Source: Dallia pectoralis
Lineage: Eukaryota; Chordata; Actinopteri; Esociformes; Umbridae
DNA length: 64,000 nt
Assembly: GCA_029465975.1 (NCBI GenBank)
Contig: CM055740.1
Location: 4,137,036 to 4,201,035 of the forward strand
Reading direction: 5' to 3'
Part shown: positions 13,101 through 24,881 of the stretch, piece by piece
Numbering within the stretch: the first letter of the stretch is position 1
Layout of the letters: each line of letters starts with the position of its first letter
Notes under the pieces: generated by a model
Database searches by the model: none
Told to the model about the DNA's origin: nothing
Seen by the model: only the letters and a program-made list of their open reading frames with translations
Translations under genes and position numbers: made by a program

Positions 13101-13954
13101 ACAAACGTGTGATGTCATAGAAACCCGAGCTGAGTCACTAGGCACCTCTGATTCACGCGGATACAATCTGAATCAGACAGAGGTGTTGAGGAGCTAATGG
13201 GATGAGGACCCTCGGCTGAATATCAAACACGCTTTCAGCCCGACCAGCCAAACGCTATCCGGTTATCCACAGTATCTCTACTCTCTGTTGCCCTTTAAGC
13301 TGCCTGGTGATTGTGGAAAACCGCCGTTGACTTTCACAGATAATCGCCAGGTGATCTATAAGCTTTCATTTCAAATCGTCCTCAATTTCAGCTGTCAAGC
13401 GGTCAGCTCGGAGTTTAGATATGCTTCAGTGGCGAAGGAAATGACTGCATACATCTCTTTCCAATTTGCCGATCCGTAGGTGAAACCGTGTGCGTGCGCG
13501 TGTGTGTGTATGTCTGAGTCAGTGTGTGTCTGCATGTGTGTGAGCTTGCATGTGTATGTGTCAAACTGTGTGTGAGACCGTCCCTGGCTAAATCAATTCT
13601 CTGCGGTTTAAAAAAACAATTAGCCAATGATGGCTGTAACCTTGGTAACAGGCCATTGAACAATGCCAAAGCGCAGAGCTAAACTAGCCCAGGTAATTAT
13701 TAAACCGTCCAGATCGTAGCCTGTCTTTCCCACGTTCCTTCAGGCAACGGCAATTACTACATGGACACAGATATATTCACTACTTCGGATCGTCGGTCAA
13801 AAAACATGGAAGATCTCTGAGGAAACGGCCCGTTTCATCTAATGAATTGGCCAGAGTTTTGCGTGTCGCCGCGGCAAAATGATGTCTATAGATATCTTGT
13901 AGTCATATATATTATGATCACTCAATGGAGAAGTGAATAACGTTGATCATCTCC
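10197..13954. other. Unique non-coding region
   Basis: About 3.7 kb of mostly unique, moderately AT-rich DNA. It includes a G-run near 10434-10442, a CACAC-rich patch at 11329-11361 and a GT-rich patch at 13487-13574. A tRNA-like stretch near 11698-11765 (GTAGCTCAGGGG, then GGATGTTCGATTCTGG) suggests an old SINE but is weak. I see no exon with coding character. Confidence 0.5.
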
Positions 13955-14065
13955 CAACACGGACACATATTGGACACACATTGTTCTGGAATGGTCTGAG
14001 AAACATGATGAAGAGTTCAAGATGTTGGCCTGTCCTCCAAATTCCATTCCAACATCTCAATCTGA
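13955..14065 (+). mobile_element. Short Tc1-like transposase fragment
   Basis: ATGATGAAGAGTTCAAGATG and the following CCTCCAAATTCC match, base for base in part, the segment of the remnant at 3032-3075 that encodes HDEEFKVLHCPPN. It then runs TCTCAATCTGATCC, the counterpart of the transposase LNPIE codons. Only this piece remains. The 25-bp minisatellite begins exactly where the transposase homology stops. Confidence 0.55.
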
Positions 14066-15457
14066 TCCATATTCACATCGCATCCCCTCATCCATATTCA
14101 TATCTCATCCCCTCATCCATATTCACATCTCATCCCCTCATCCATAATCACATCGCATCCCCTCATCCATATTCACATATCATCCCCTCATCCATATTCA
14201 CATACCATCCCCTCATCCATATTCATATATCATCCCCTCATCCATATTCACATACCATCCCCTCATCCATATTCACATCGCATCCCCTCATCCATATTCA
14301 CATATCATCCCCTCATCCATATTCACATACCATCCCCTCATCCATATTCACATACCATCCCCTCATCCATATTCATATCTCATCCCCTCATCCATATTCA
14401 CATCTCATCCCCTCATCCATAATCACATCGCATCCCCTCATCCATATTCACATATCATCCCCTCATCCATATTCACATACCATCCCCTCATCCATATTCA
14501 TATATCATCCCCTCATCCATATTCACATACCATCCCCTCATCCATATTACCATACCATCCCCTCATCCATATTCACATATCATCCCCTCATCCATATTCA
14601 CATCTCATCCCCTCATCCATAATCACATCGCATCCCCTCATCCATATTCACATATCATACCTTCATCCATATTCACATATCATCCCCTCATCCATATTCA
14701 CATCGCATCCCCTCATCCATATTCACATATCATCCCCTCATCCATATTCACATCTCATCCCCTCATCCATAATCACATCGCATCCCCTCATCCATATTCA
14801 CATATCATACCTTCATCCATATTCACATATCATCCCCTCATCCATATTCACATCGCATCCCCTCATCCATATTCACATACCATCCCCTCATCCATATTCA
14901 CATACCATCCCCTCATCCATATTCACATATCATCCCCTCATCCATATTCACATCTCATCCCCTCATCCATAATCACATCGCATCCCCTCATCCATATTCA
15001 CATATCATACCTTCATCCATATTCACATATCATCCCCTCATCCATATTCACATCGCATCCCCTCATCCATATTCACATATCATCCCCTCATCCATATTCA
15101 CATCTCATCCCCTCATCCATAATCACATCGCATCCCCTCATCCATATTCACATATCATACCTTCATCCATATTCACATATCATCCCCTCATCCATATTCA
15201 CATCGCATCCCCTCATCCATATTCACATATCATCCCCTCATCCATATTCACATATCATCCCCTCATCCATATTCACATATCATCCCCTCATCCATATTCA
15301 CATATCATCCCCTCATCCATATTCACATCTCATCCCCTCATCCATATCATCCCCTCATCCATATTCACATATCATCCCCTCATCCATATTCACATATCAT
15401 CCCCTCATCCATATTCACATATCATCCCCTCATCCATATTCATATCTCATCCCATTA
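14066..15457. repeat. 25-bp minisatellite with 350-bp higher-order repeats, about 55 copies
   Basis: The unit starts CATCCATATTCACATATCAT and ends CCCCT. Units differ at the ATATC/ATCTC/ATCGC/ATACC position. The marker variant ATAATCACATCGC occurs near 14146, 14421, 14621, 14771, 14971 and 15121. The last four show a repeated 150 + 200 bp pattern, so a 350-bp block of 14 units has been duplicated. A second marker, CATACCTTCATCC, follows the same spacing. Confidence 0.94.
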
Positions 15458-15608
15458 ATATTCTCTTGTCTTTCTCTTATCAGAATGGCCAGTCTGTCAC
15501 GTGGGACCGGGGAACGCCGACACTGCTGTGTGTACAATCATGTTCACGTTGTGTTTTATTCATACATACATACATACAGAAAACAGATTAATTATTCATT
15601 CGTCCCTG

Positions 15609-15649
<41 letters not shown>

Positions 15650-15924
15650 TTTATTGCATGTGCACAGATCCTGACTGACAGTCAATCAGACGTAAAGCCT
15701 CAGACTGGTTCCCTCTCAGCACAGGCGTTAGAACAATGCAAATTTACTGAGGGAGGGAAGTTGTTCAGGCACCAGTGGGTTTGTACCAGATTGTGTTTAT
15801 GACATGTACACACACACACACACCTACACACATACACACCTACACACATACACACACACACACACACTGCAGCAAATGTGTGGGGCATGAAGCCAGTGGG
15901 GAAACGGATCCTGTGATCCTATGG
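15458..15924. other. Spacer with GT and AC microsatellites
   Basis: Contains a GT tract at about 15607-15650 and an AC-rich tract at about 15808-15869. The remainder is unique, with no coding signal. Confidence 0.6.
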
Positions 15925-16003
15925 AGCAGACAGACAGACAAATAGACAGACAGGCAGACAGACAAAAGGACAGACAGACAGACAAACAGACAAACAGACA
16001 GAA

Positions 16004-16048
<45 letters not shown>

Positions 16049-16262
16049 GGCAGACAGACAAACAGACAGTCAAGAGTTGACAAACAGACAGGAAGGCAAA
16101 GAGGAGACAGACATACATGCAGGCAGGCAGACAGGCAGACAGACAGGGGGAGACAGCACATCAGGGAGGAAGTAGACAGACAGACAGGCAGACAGGCAGA
16201 CAGGCAGGCAGGCAGACAGGCAGACAGGCAGGCAGACACGGGGAGACAGCACTTCACAGGGA
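15925..16262. repeat. (GACA)n / CAGG-rich array
   Basis: Imperfect GACA tetranucleotide repeats drift into CAGGCAGACAGG blocks. The complementary strand gives Cys/Leu/Ser/Val strings in three frames that are not genes. Confidence 0.9.
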
Positions 16263-17784
16263 ATACAGATAAATAGACAAACGGACAGGTAGATCATTGC
16301 ACAGGGAGGTGCTGAAGTGTATAAACAGCAGTTTCCATCATTCTGTCACCAATAGTTTACCAACACGCCTCACTATTACATGTTAAATGCGTCCCAGACC
16401 CAACCCGGTCTGCTGCATTAGCTTCACAACTTCGCCCCCAAAGAGAGCAAGCTGTCAGGTTCCGGGGCCTTCTGAAGGCAGCCGGTAGGGCAGCACCTCC
16501 CAGGGGAGAGGTCCAACAGAGCAGGTCAGTCTTTTCATCTTCACCATGAGAACAATAACACTTAATGCCCGGAAGAACTATGGAAGACAATGCGGAACCA
16601 TTTTTTATTATCTTATTGGTTCGTCCATTTGTTCAATTCTGTATCCGACTGTGTCTACGGAGAGGAGGAGAAAGGAGTAGAGGAGGTTAGAGGAGAGGAG
16701 TAAATAAATGAGGCCAGTCCAGAGGGTGCGCTAACCTAGCAGTCACAATGACCGCCATCATTTAATGGCCGCCACAACGTAAACGAAACTCCTGGAAAGG
16801 TTCTCCTCTAACCAAATTACAACCGATCATGACTCATGCCCGTGACAACAACACTAGTGGGGGGCGGGGCTTGTATGATGCAGAAGAACCTTCTGGAGAA
16901 GTGTTTGTACCTGACAGAGAGTGCGCGCTGGCAACATAGAAGTGTGTCGCCCCTGCAAACACGTCTCTTTGATTTGAATCGAGAGACACAGAGAGAGCGA
17001 GGACATGACAGAGAATGGGCGAGGCAGGCAGGCCACAAGCCTCGGAATCAGGTGAAACATTTACAGTAATCTGGAAAGAGAAGCGGCGCCTGTTTGATTT
17101 GGGTTTGCGGAAAGTTAATTAGGGAGAGAGACCAGGATGAGAAAAAGACGGGAGAGAGAATTCAAAGAACGACATTGCCGCAAACACTTCACAGGGTCGG
17201 TGTGTGTGTCTGTGTTTCACATTAACACAGCTCTCAAGATCCTAAAACGTGTGCGTGTGTGTGTGTGTGTGTTTGCATGTGTGCGTTTGTGCCTTCTTTT
17301 GAGTGCATTCACGGAGTGTGTTTGAGTGAAGCACAAATGTTCCTGTCGGAGTGTGTGCGTGAGAGTATTTCTGTCTCCATAGCAACCCCGTTCCTTCCCT
17401 CCCCTCCTATGTCTCCCTCACGGCTCCTCTCCCTCCCTCCCTCCCTTCATATCTGCTTCCTCCATCGTAGCGTCTCTTCATCCCTCGCTCCTCCTCTTCA
17501 CTGGCTCCCGTGCCCTCCAAGTACTGTATTAATAACCAGGGCTCATTTCTCCTAATGAAACATTTATGGGTGTTTTTGGACTAAAAACAGTTCAAGGTGT
17601 ATGTGCTGCTTCCAAGCCTATCAGAATCACTCTGAAGAACAGCCTGGGGGAAGGTACAGGCAACCTTGAATAAAAAAAGTTGACTTGATTCCATATCCCC
17701 GGGCCTTCTGCACGTGTGTGTGGGGGGGGTTATGTGTGTATAAGGTGTATGGCAGGAGCGGAGAAATAAATATGTTATGTTGCT
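16263..17784. other. Unique non-coding region
   Basis: Contains scattered GT tracts near 17195 and 17250-17275 and a pyrimidine-rich patch at 17390-17500. No exon, RNA gene or recognisable element was seen. Confidence 0.5.
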
Positions 17785-17890
17785 GCTTGGACAGACAGGA
17801 AGTCAGACGGGTGGACAGACAGGAAGTCAAACGGGTGGACAGACAGGAAGTCAAAAGGGTGGACAGACAGGAAGTCAGACAGATTGACAG
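17785..17890. repeat. 24-bp tandem repeat, four copies
   Basis: The unit GGACAGACAGGAAGTCAAAC plus GGGT recurs four times with single-base differences. Confidence 0.88.
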
Positions 17891-18047
17891 ACCACTCTGT
17901 CTGGGTTCCAGGACTGTATGTGTGTGTGTGTGTGTTTGCATCACAAAAACAAGACTTCACTTTCTCCCTGTTCCCAGACTCTCTCGAAGCTCATTCCAGG
18001 CAAGGATACCAGGCCTCAAACCTCTGGCTAGCGTTAACACCAATTTG

Positions 18048-18200
18048 GGGGAAACGATGAGGAAACAAGGAGGAAACGATGAGGAAACAAGGAGGAAACA
18101 AGGAGGAAACAAGGAGGAAACAAGGAGGAAACGATGAGGAAACAAGGAGGAAACAAGGAGGAAACAAGGAGGAAACGATGAGGAAACATTGAGGAAATGC
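18048..18200. repeat. 11-bp tandem repeat
   Basis: The units AAACAAGGAGG and AAACGATGAGG alternate for about 13 copies. Confidence 0.88.
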
Positions 18201-18229
18201 AGTTTGGTCATTACAGCTGAGCTGGAGCT

Positions 18230-18796
18230 GCTCTGCCTCCACACACGGACTGCCTCCACGCACGGTCTGCCTCCACACACAAACTGCCTCCACACGGTCT
18301 GCTTCCACACACTCAACCCACCAGACCGTCTGCCTCCACACACTCAACCCACCAGACAGTCTGCCTCCACACACTCAACCCACCAGACCGTCTGCCTCCA
18401 CACACTCAACCCACCAGACCGTCTGCCTCCACACACTCAACTTACCAGACCGTCTGCCTCCACACTCAACCCACCAGACCGTCTGCCTCCACAAACTCAA
18501 CCCACCAGACCGTCTGCTTCCACACACTCAACCCACCAGACCATCTGCCTCCACACACTCAACCCACCAGACCGTCTGCCTCCACACACTCAACCCACCA
18601 GACCGTCTGCCTCCACACACTCAACCCACCAGACCGTCTGCCTCCACACACTCAACCCACCAGACCGTCTGCCTCCACAAACTCAACCCACCAGACCGTC
18701 TGCTTCCACACACTCAACCCACCAGACCGTCTGCCTCCACACACTCAACCCACCAGACCGTCTGCCTCCACACACTCAACCCACCAGACCGTCGAG
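18230..18796. repeat. 31-bp minisatellite, about 16 regular copies
   Basis: The unit starts CTGCCTCCACACACTCAACC and ends CACCAGACCGT. The first copies, 18230-18310, are irregular and shorter. Variation includes CTGCTTCC and ACAAACTC. Confidence 0.93.
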
Positions 18797-20174
18797 GGAG
18801 AACCAAAGAAGCAGATAAAATGAGCCCTAATTATAGGTTCCTTTCTGCGAAGAACAGCAGAGAGAGAGAAGAGGCTGGCTTTGTCCCAGCGGGACACTCA
18901 AACTGTTAACACCAATCAACGGAACCAGGCGAAAAACACACACACACACACACAGACACGCACACAAACACACAAAAATACGCAAATACACACACAGATA
19001 ACAGACACACACAAATAACACACACGCACACAAATCACGCACGCACACAAATAACACACACACGCACGCAAAACACAGCGTCATGTTAAAGCTTAATTGC
19101 TCCCCGTCTGCCTGGGCGAATCGTGTCTTTGCACACATCTCTGCCCAAAAATAGAGAGGAACTAAAACATACTCCCCGGCTCACCAATCTGCCTTCAGAT
19201 ATGAAACCCAATTCAGGTGCTTTCTCTCTCACTCTAGTGGGTATATTGACCAATTACATCAGATCGGTTTTTTTAGAGACAATCCCGCAGACCAATAGAA
19301 CGGAAATCAAAATTCGACTGCCTGCCTGTGTAATACACACAAACACACACTTACACACACACACACTTACGCACACACACATGCCACAGCACCGTTCTCT
19401 CAGTCTTAATTGCCTCCTGTTTATCCAGTTGAATAGCGATTCAGCACTGATCCCAGCTCCAAATAGAAGAACGGAAACACCCGCTTGCTCCTTTCAACGG
19501 GATTAATTATAGATACAAAGGAAATGGATCTGTGTGGTTTCCTGGCCCAGTGGGGAGAAATGTCCCCTCGGAAACCGGGTCAAAGCTCATTACGTAGCAC
19601 CCAGTGGTCAGCTGGGCGAGTAGTCAAGCGCCACACTGCCCCCTGGTGTCAGGAGCACTGGTTGCGATATGCCCGTCGCTCTGCTCTCCACCAATGGGTG
19701 CTCTCGGCCACCGGTGCTATGAAACATTGATCGGCGGGGACTTCGCTCGGCCAAGGAATCAATTATCTTTATTGCATCTTAAATAGGATCCGCAAATGTT
19801 ATAGGAGCTAATTGACTGTGTCGAATATTTCGCTTCTGAGCCGGTGCTTATGGCGACATAATGAAACGTAATAATCTGAGATTTCCGTACTAGGGGGGGG
19901 TGACAGGGTAACCTCCTGGACTGAGAGCTCATCACAATGAAAGGTAATAACCTAGAAATAAAAAGCTGAACTGTTCGCCGTAATGAGGCCTCTTTGACTG
20001 TCCCTGTTGGAGAACCATTTCGGTTGTAGGAACAGGTGTACCTGTTGCTTTCTGGTTTAAACTGTCAAGTTCCATGTCGAAGCCAGGTTCTACCTGGTAC
20101 GCAACGCAAAATGCTCCTTCCTGGAACCATAAAGGGTTCTCTTACAAGGACAGTTAAAGAACAGTTCCAATATG
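18797..20174. other. Spacer downstream of flnc, with a CA-rich stretch
   Basis: An AC-rich stretch lies at 18935-19075 and a second near 19330-19382. The rest is unique. A CTCF-like motif is listed separately at 19635-19650. ATP6V1F lies next to the FLNC 3' end in human, but no trace of it is visible here. Confidence 0.5.
19635..19650 (-). promoter_or_regulatory. CTCF-like binding motif
   Basis: The plus strand reads ACTGCCCCCTGGTGTC. Eleven consecutive bases, GCCCCCTGGTG, equal the reverse complement of the vertebrate CTCF core CACCAGGGGGC. It sits about 1.2 kb past the predicted flnc poly(A) site, between the gene and the satellite-rich block. Occupancy is inference only. Confidence 0.45.
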
Positions 20175-20797
20175 GATGTGTAGAGCGTGTGTACAGAGCG
20201 TGTGTGTAGAGCGTGTGTATAGAGCGTGTGTGTAGAGCGTGTGTATAGAGCGTGTGTACAGAGCGTGTGTGTAGAGCGTGTGTATAGAGCGTGTGTATAG
20301 AGTGTGTGTATAGAGCGTGTGTACAGAGCGTGTGTACAGAGCGTGTGTGTAGAGCGTGTGTACAGAGCGTGTGTACAGAGCGTGTGTACCAGAGCGTGTG
20401 TATAGAGCGTGTGTGTAGAGCGTGTGTGTAGAGCGTGTGTGCAGAGCGTGTGTACAGAGCGTGTGTACAGAGCGTGTGTATAGAGCGTGTGTGTAGAGCG
20501 TGTGTGTAGAGCGTGTGTACAGAGCGTGTGTACCAGAGCGTGTGTATAGAGCGTGTGTATAGAGCGTGTGTGCAGAGCGTGTGTACCGAGCGTGTGTACA
20601 GAGCGTGTGTACCAGAGCGTGTGTACCAGAGCGTGTGTACAGAGCGTGTGTACAGAGCGTGTGTACCAGAGCGTGTGTACCAGAGCGTGTGTACAGAGCG
20701 TGTGTACAGAGCGTGTGTACAGAGCGTGTGTACCAGAGCGTGTGTACCAGAGCGTGTGTACAGAGCGTGTGTACAGAGCGTGTGTACAGAGCGTGTT
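20175..20797. repeat. 13-bp GTGTGT-containing minisatellite, about 47 copies
   Basis: The main units are AGAGCGTGTGTAC, AGAGCGTGTGTAT and AGAGCGTGTGTGT, with 14-bp copies carrying an extra C (GTACC). The 14-bp forms cluster at the right end. The array ends within about 50 bp of the predicted 3' end of flnc. Confidence 0.93.
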
Positions 20798-20844
20798 CAT
20801 ACCAGCACTGTAATATTAAAAAAATCATAATCTGTGAAAATAGA

Positions 20845-21443
20845 AAAAGGTAGCAGGAACATCTTTATTATTAGCTCTGAGAAGACTTAACAAAAATAGG
20901 TTAACAAAACAACAAGACATTTTCTTTTTTAGGCATACAAAACCATAATAATATCACGCTTTAATAATCCTTTGCTAGCTAGCTCTCAAACGTTTGTAAC
21001 ATTCACACATAAAACCGTTCATCGCTTTACAACAATCCCTTCCTTCCTATTGGTGCTACAGGTTTCTGGACCAATCAGAATACTTCGAACAACGCTCGGA
21101 ACCCGGGCTACACCTCCCCTAGAGATGGATAGAGGGTGCACCGTCCACGCTGGTCACAGTAACAATCCCTGGCAAAAGAAAGGAGGTCAGCCCTCGATCC
21201 ATTTCTACGACATCACGCGTCACCTAGAACGTCCTCTGATTAAAGTCGTTAATATAAAAAGCTTTGGCACAATTAAATAACGGTTGAGTTCTATTTCCTT
21301 ACAGGGGAGTGAGAGAGTGGAAGTCCTTGCATTTCCTAGTGCACGTTGGAACGGGGGGGTGGGGTGGGGGTGCGGGTGTCTGCGGCAGTCTTTTGAGGAG
21401 CGTGGCAGAGATCGACGGAACATGGCCGTGTCAAGGTCAGAGT
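20845..21443 (-). other. flnc: Predicted flnc 3' UTR
   Basis: The stretch runs from the TGA at 21444-21446 to the AATAAA at 20864-20869 on the minus strand. It is unique sequence with no further open reading. The end point assumes cleavage shortly after the poly(A) signal, which is inference. Confidence 0.6.
20864..20869 (-). terminator. flnc: Candidate flnc poly(A) signal AATAAA
   Basis: The plus strand reads TTTATT, which is AATAAA on the gene strand. It is about 575 nt after the stop codon and is followed on the gene strand by T-rich sequence. Confidence 0.55.
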
Positions 21444-21631
21444 TCAGGGCACGTTCACGCTGAACGGGCTCCCGGGCACACTCTCGTCGCCCCACTTGAC
21501 GATGACGGTGTAGTTCCCCTGGTCCTTGACCGTGTAGGTGACCGTGTAGAGGCGATTGCCCATGTGCTTCACGTACACATCCTCACAGGGGATTCTGGGA
21601 CCGTGCACGCCCACCAGCAACATGTTACTGC
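21444..21631 (-). CDS. flnc: flnc exon 43, residues 2649-2710 and stop
   Basis: Encodes most of repeat 24, the dimerisation domain, from GSNMLLVGVHGPRIPCEDVY to the C-terminus SPFSVNVP, followed by TGA. The acceptor is CTCTCCCCCAG. Confidence 0.95.
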
Positions 21632-22498
21632 CTGGGGGAGAGGGACAAGAGGACGCGGAGGAGGTGGAGGAGGGCGAGAGGAGATAGAGGAGAAAAGGAC
21701 AGGTTAGTACTGTGTCCTCGGAGACGTGACTGGGTTAATTTCAAAAGCTATTTTTACCCAGTGAAAGCGATGACGCCGGGCCGGGTTTAAAGCAGAAATG
21801 CACATCTGTCGGCATGACAACAGCTCTATAATGCCACTCCAGATGTTGTGAAAATAATTATCGTGTTCAAGGCGCCCGTTCGCTCCGCTAAACTTAAACG
21901 TCACCTCAGCAATCAGCGCTAGCTGTTCTACCTGTCTATCTTAATGAGTTTCTAGATGCTAACAGTACACAGCATATACGTATATGTGTAAAATGCATGT
22001 GAAACATGTGCGTGTAACATGTGTGTGTAACATGTGTGTGTAACATGTAAGTTTACCATGTATCTTTAACATGTGTGTGAAACTTGTAAGTTTAACATGT
22101 ATCTTTAACATGTGTGTGTAACATGTAAGTTTAACATGTATCTTTAACATGTGAGTGTAACATGTAAGTTTAACATGTATCTTTACCATGTATCATTAAC
22201 ATGTAAGTTTAACATGTATCTTTACCATGTATCTTTAACATGTATCATTAACATGTAAGTTTAACATGTATTGTTGTCGGTGGAAAACAGAACCAGTCGA
22301 GACAGTTCCATCACACTTTTCCAACAACATCCCAGCTAATGAGAAAACACTGAGTGTGTTTAATCTCAGAGAATGAATCAGATGTAACCGGGCAACCTAG
22401 GGGCAGTTTGAAAGGACTTTTAATTGGTTTGAAGTTTGTGCTCAAGTGGAGGGGGGCGTGGCTACTGAAACGCCATCATGTGAGGAGCTGTGGCACAG

Positions 22499-22545
<47 letters not shown>

Positions 22546-24834
22546 GATCCATCCGTCTCACCTGCTTTGCTACAATCGACGTTGAAGACGTTCTTCTGTC
22601 CGAGCGATGCTGTGGAGAGTCCAGCTCCTCGACACACCACCTTACTGGCGTCCGAGTTCAGCTTGGTCAGGGATGAAGAAGAGGAGCTGTACGCTCCGGC
22701 CATCTTGGATGTCTTGGTGACCGTCTCCACCAGCACAGAGGAGGTCTCGTGAAGGCTGTGTCCCCCTGACAGACGAGTGCCTGTAGGACGACCCAGGGGG
22801 ACAGAGAACGAGACAGAAAGAGAGACGGAAAGACAGACAGACATGGGGAGACAGAGTGAGACAAACATTTAGACGTAATAAATATGTATGTATTCATTAA
22901 TACATAATTGCCAGGAATGTCTAACCTTTCGTGACAGTAAAACATTTCCTTTCCATTTCCCCCCACACTCACACACACACACACAGACTGAACCACACAC
23001 ACACACCTGTAACTTTAGCTTTGAAGGGGCTGCCCACTATGTGATTGGGGCCGCCATATTTGATGGTGATGAGATAGTTTCCCGGGGCCATAGGCGTGTA
23101 GATGACCTTGTAACCTTCAGGGCACTCTGAACAGTCCATCTTGACCTTAGAAGGACCGTCGATGGTCACAGAAAGGGCACCTGACCCCGCGTTACAGGTG
23201 TTTACTATGAAGTCTGACGCCACGCCTGGAGAGAGACAAAGAGACACACACACAGAGAGACACACACACAAAGAGACACACACAGAGACACACACACAAA
23301 GAGACACACACAGAGAGAGACACACAGAGAGAGACACACAGAGAGAGACACACAGAGAGAGACAAAGAGACACACACACAGAGAGACACACACACAAAGA
23401 GACACACAGAGAGAGACACACAGAGAGAGACACACAGAGAAACAGAGACAGTAGGAGAGATAGAAACAGAAGGAAAGACAGATGGAGAGAGAGGGAGAGA
23501 GAGAGAGAGAGAGAGAAAAAGACAAAGCGAGAGAGAGAGAGACAGACACAAAGAGAGACGTAAGTTAACCTAACATTCACAATAGCAAACATAATTTTAA
23601 GTCCACTTATCAAAATCTCTGGAAAGATTTCATTAAAAACCAAATTGCAAGTGGAGGTTACCAATGACAACACTAAAGGGGGCGGGGCCTGTGTAAAGCA
23701 GTAGAACATTCCGGAGGAGTGCGCCCACCTGTGCAGCCTCCCTCCAGTCCGGGTCCGTGTGCGGTCACCATGCCCGGGTCTCCCACCTGTCCCGCCTCCC
23801 CCACGCGCACGTTGAACGGGCTGCCAGGGATGTGACTGCCGTTGAACTTGACGTCGATGGAGTGGACGCCGTTCTCACGCGGAATGAAGCGGATCGCATT
23901 CTTATCTGGAGGAGACCAGGGAGATATGGGTGTTTATGACACATCCGCTAGTGTGAGAGACTAGTGTTGGGGTTTTCTTAGCACTAATGTTGGGGTTATC
24001 TTAGCACTAATGTAACAGACTAATGTTGGGAATATCTTAGCACTAATGTAACAGACTAATGTTGGGGTTACTAATGTAACAAACAAATGTTGGGGTTACT
24101 AATGTAACAGACTAATTATGTGGTCGTCTTACCGCTGTCTAGCTCGGTAACGTAACACTCTTCGGCGGATCCAGAAGGGGTGTGAACCTTGGCATCGACT
24201 ACACCCCTCGCCCCGTTACGCTGAACAGCAAATGTTGCTTCCTGGTTAACCTTCAAATCCTTCTCCTAAGGGCAGAGAGAGCAGGGGAGAGAGGAGAGAG
24301 AGAGAAGGGGAGAGAGGAGGGGAGAGACAGGTGGAGAGAGGAGAGAGAGAGGAGGAGAGAGAGGAGGGGAGAGAAATGGAAAGAGATAGGAGGGAGAGAG
24401 GAGGGGAGAGAGGAGAGGATAAAATTAGAGGGAGAAGGTGGACAAGAGGAGAAGAGGCAGAATAAGATTTGGAAATATAGATCTGGTTACAGTCAGACTA
24501 AACAACATGAGTAACCTCTCTACAATATAGATCTGGTTACAGTCAGACTAAACTACATGAGTAACCTCTCTACAATATATATCTGGTTACAGTCAGACTA
24601 AACTACATGAGTAACCTCTCTACAATATAGATCTGGTTACAGTCAGACTAAACTACATGAGTAACCTCTCTACAATATAGATCTGGTTACAGTCAGACTA
24701 AACAACATGAGTAATCTCTCTACAATATAGATCTGGTTACAGTCAGACTAAACAACATGAGTAACCTCTCTACAATATAGATCTGGTTACAGTCAGACAA
24801 AACAACACGAGTAACCTCTCTACAATATAGATCG

Positions 24835-24881
<47 letters not shown>

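Noticed and set aside
15919..16257. Cys/Leu/Ser-rich ORFs at 16 kb, superficially keratin-associated-protein-like
   Set aside because: They are GACA tetranucleotide repeats read in several frames.
20090..20853. Overlapping ORFs on both strands in the 13-bp array
   Set aside because: Low-complexity readings of AGAGCGTGTGTAC units; no domain.
23141..24514. Plus-strand ORFs over flnc exons 39-41 and purine tracts
   Set aside because: Antisense shadows of real exons or purine repeats; the minus-strand exons explain the sequence in frame.
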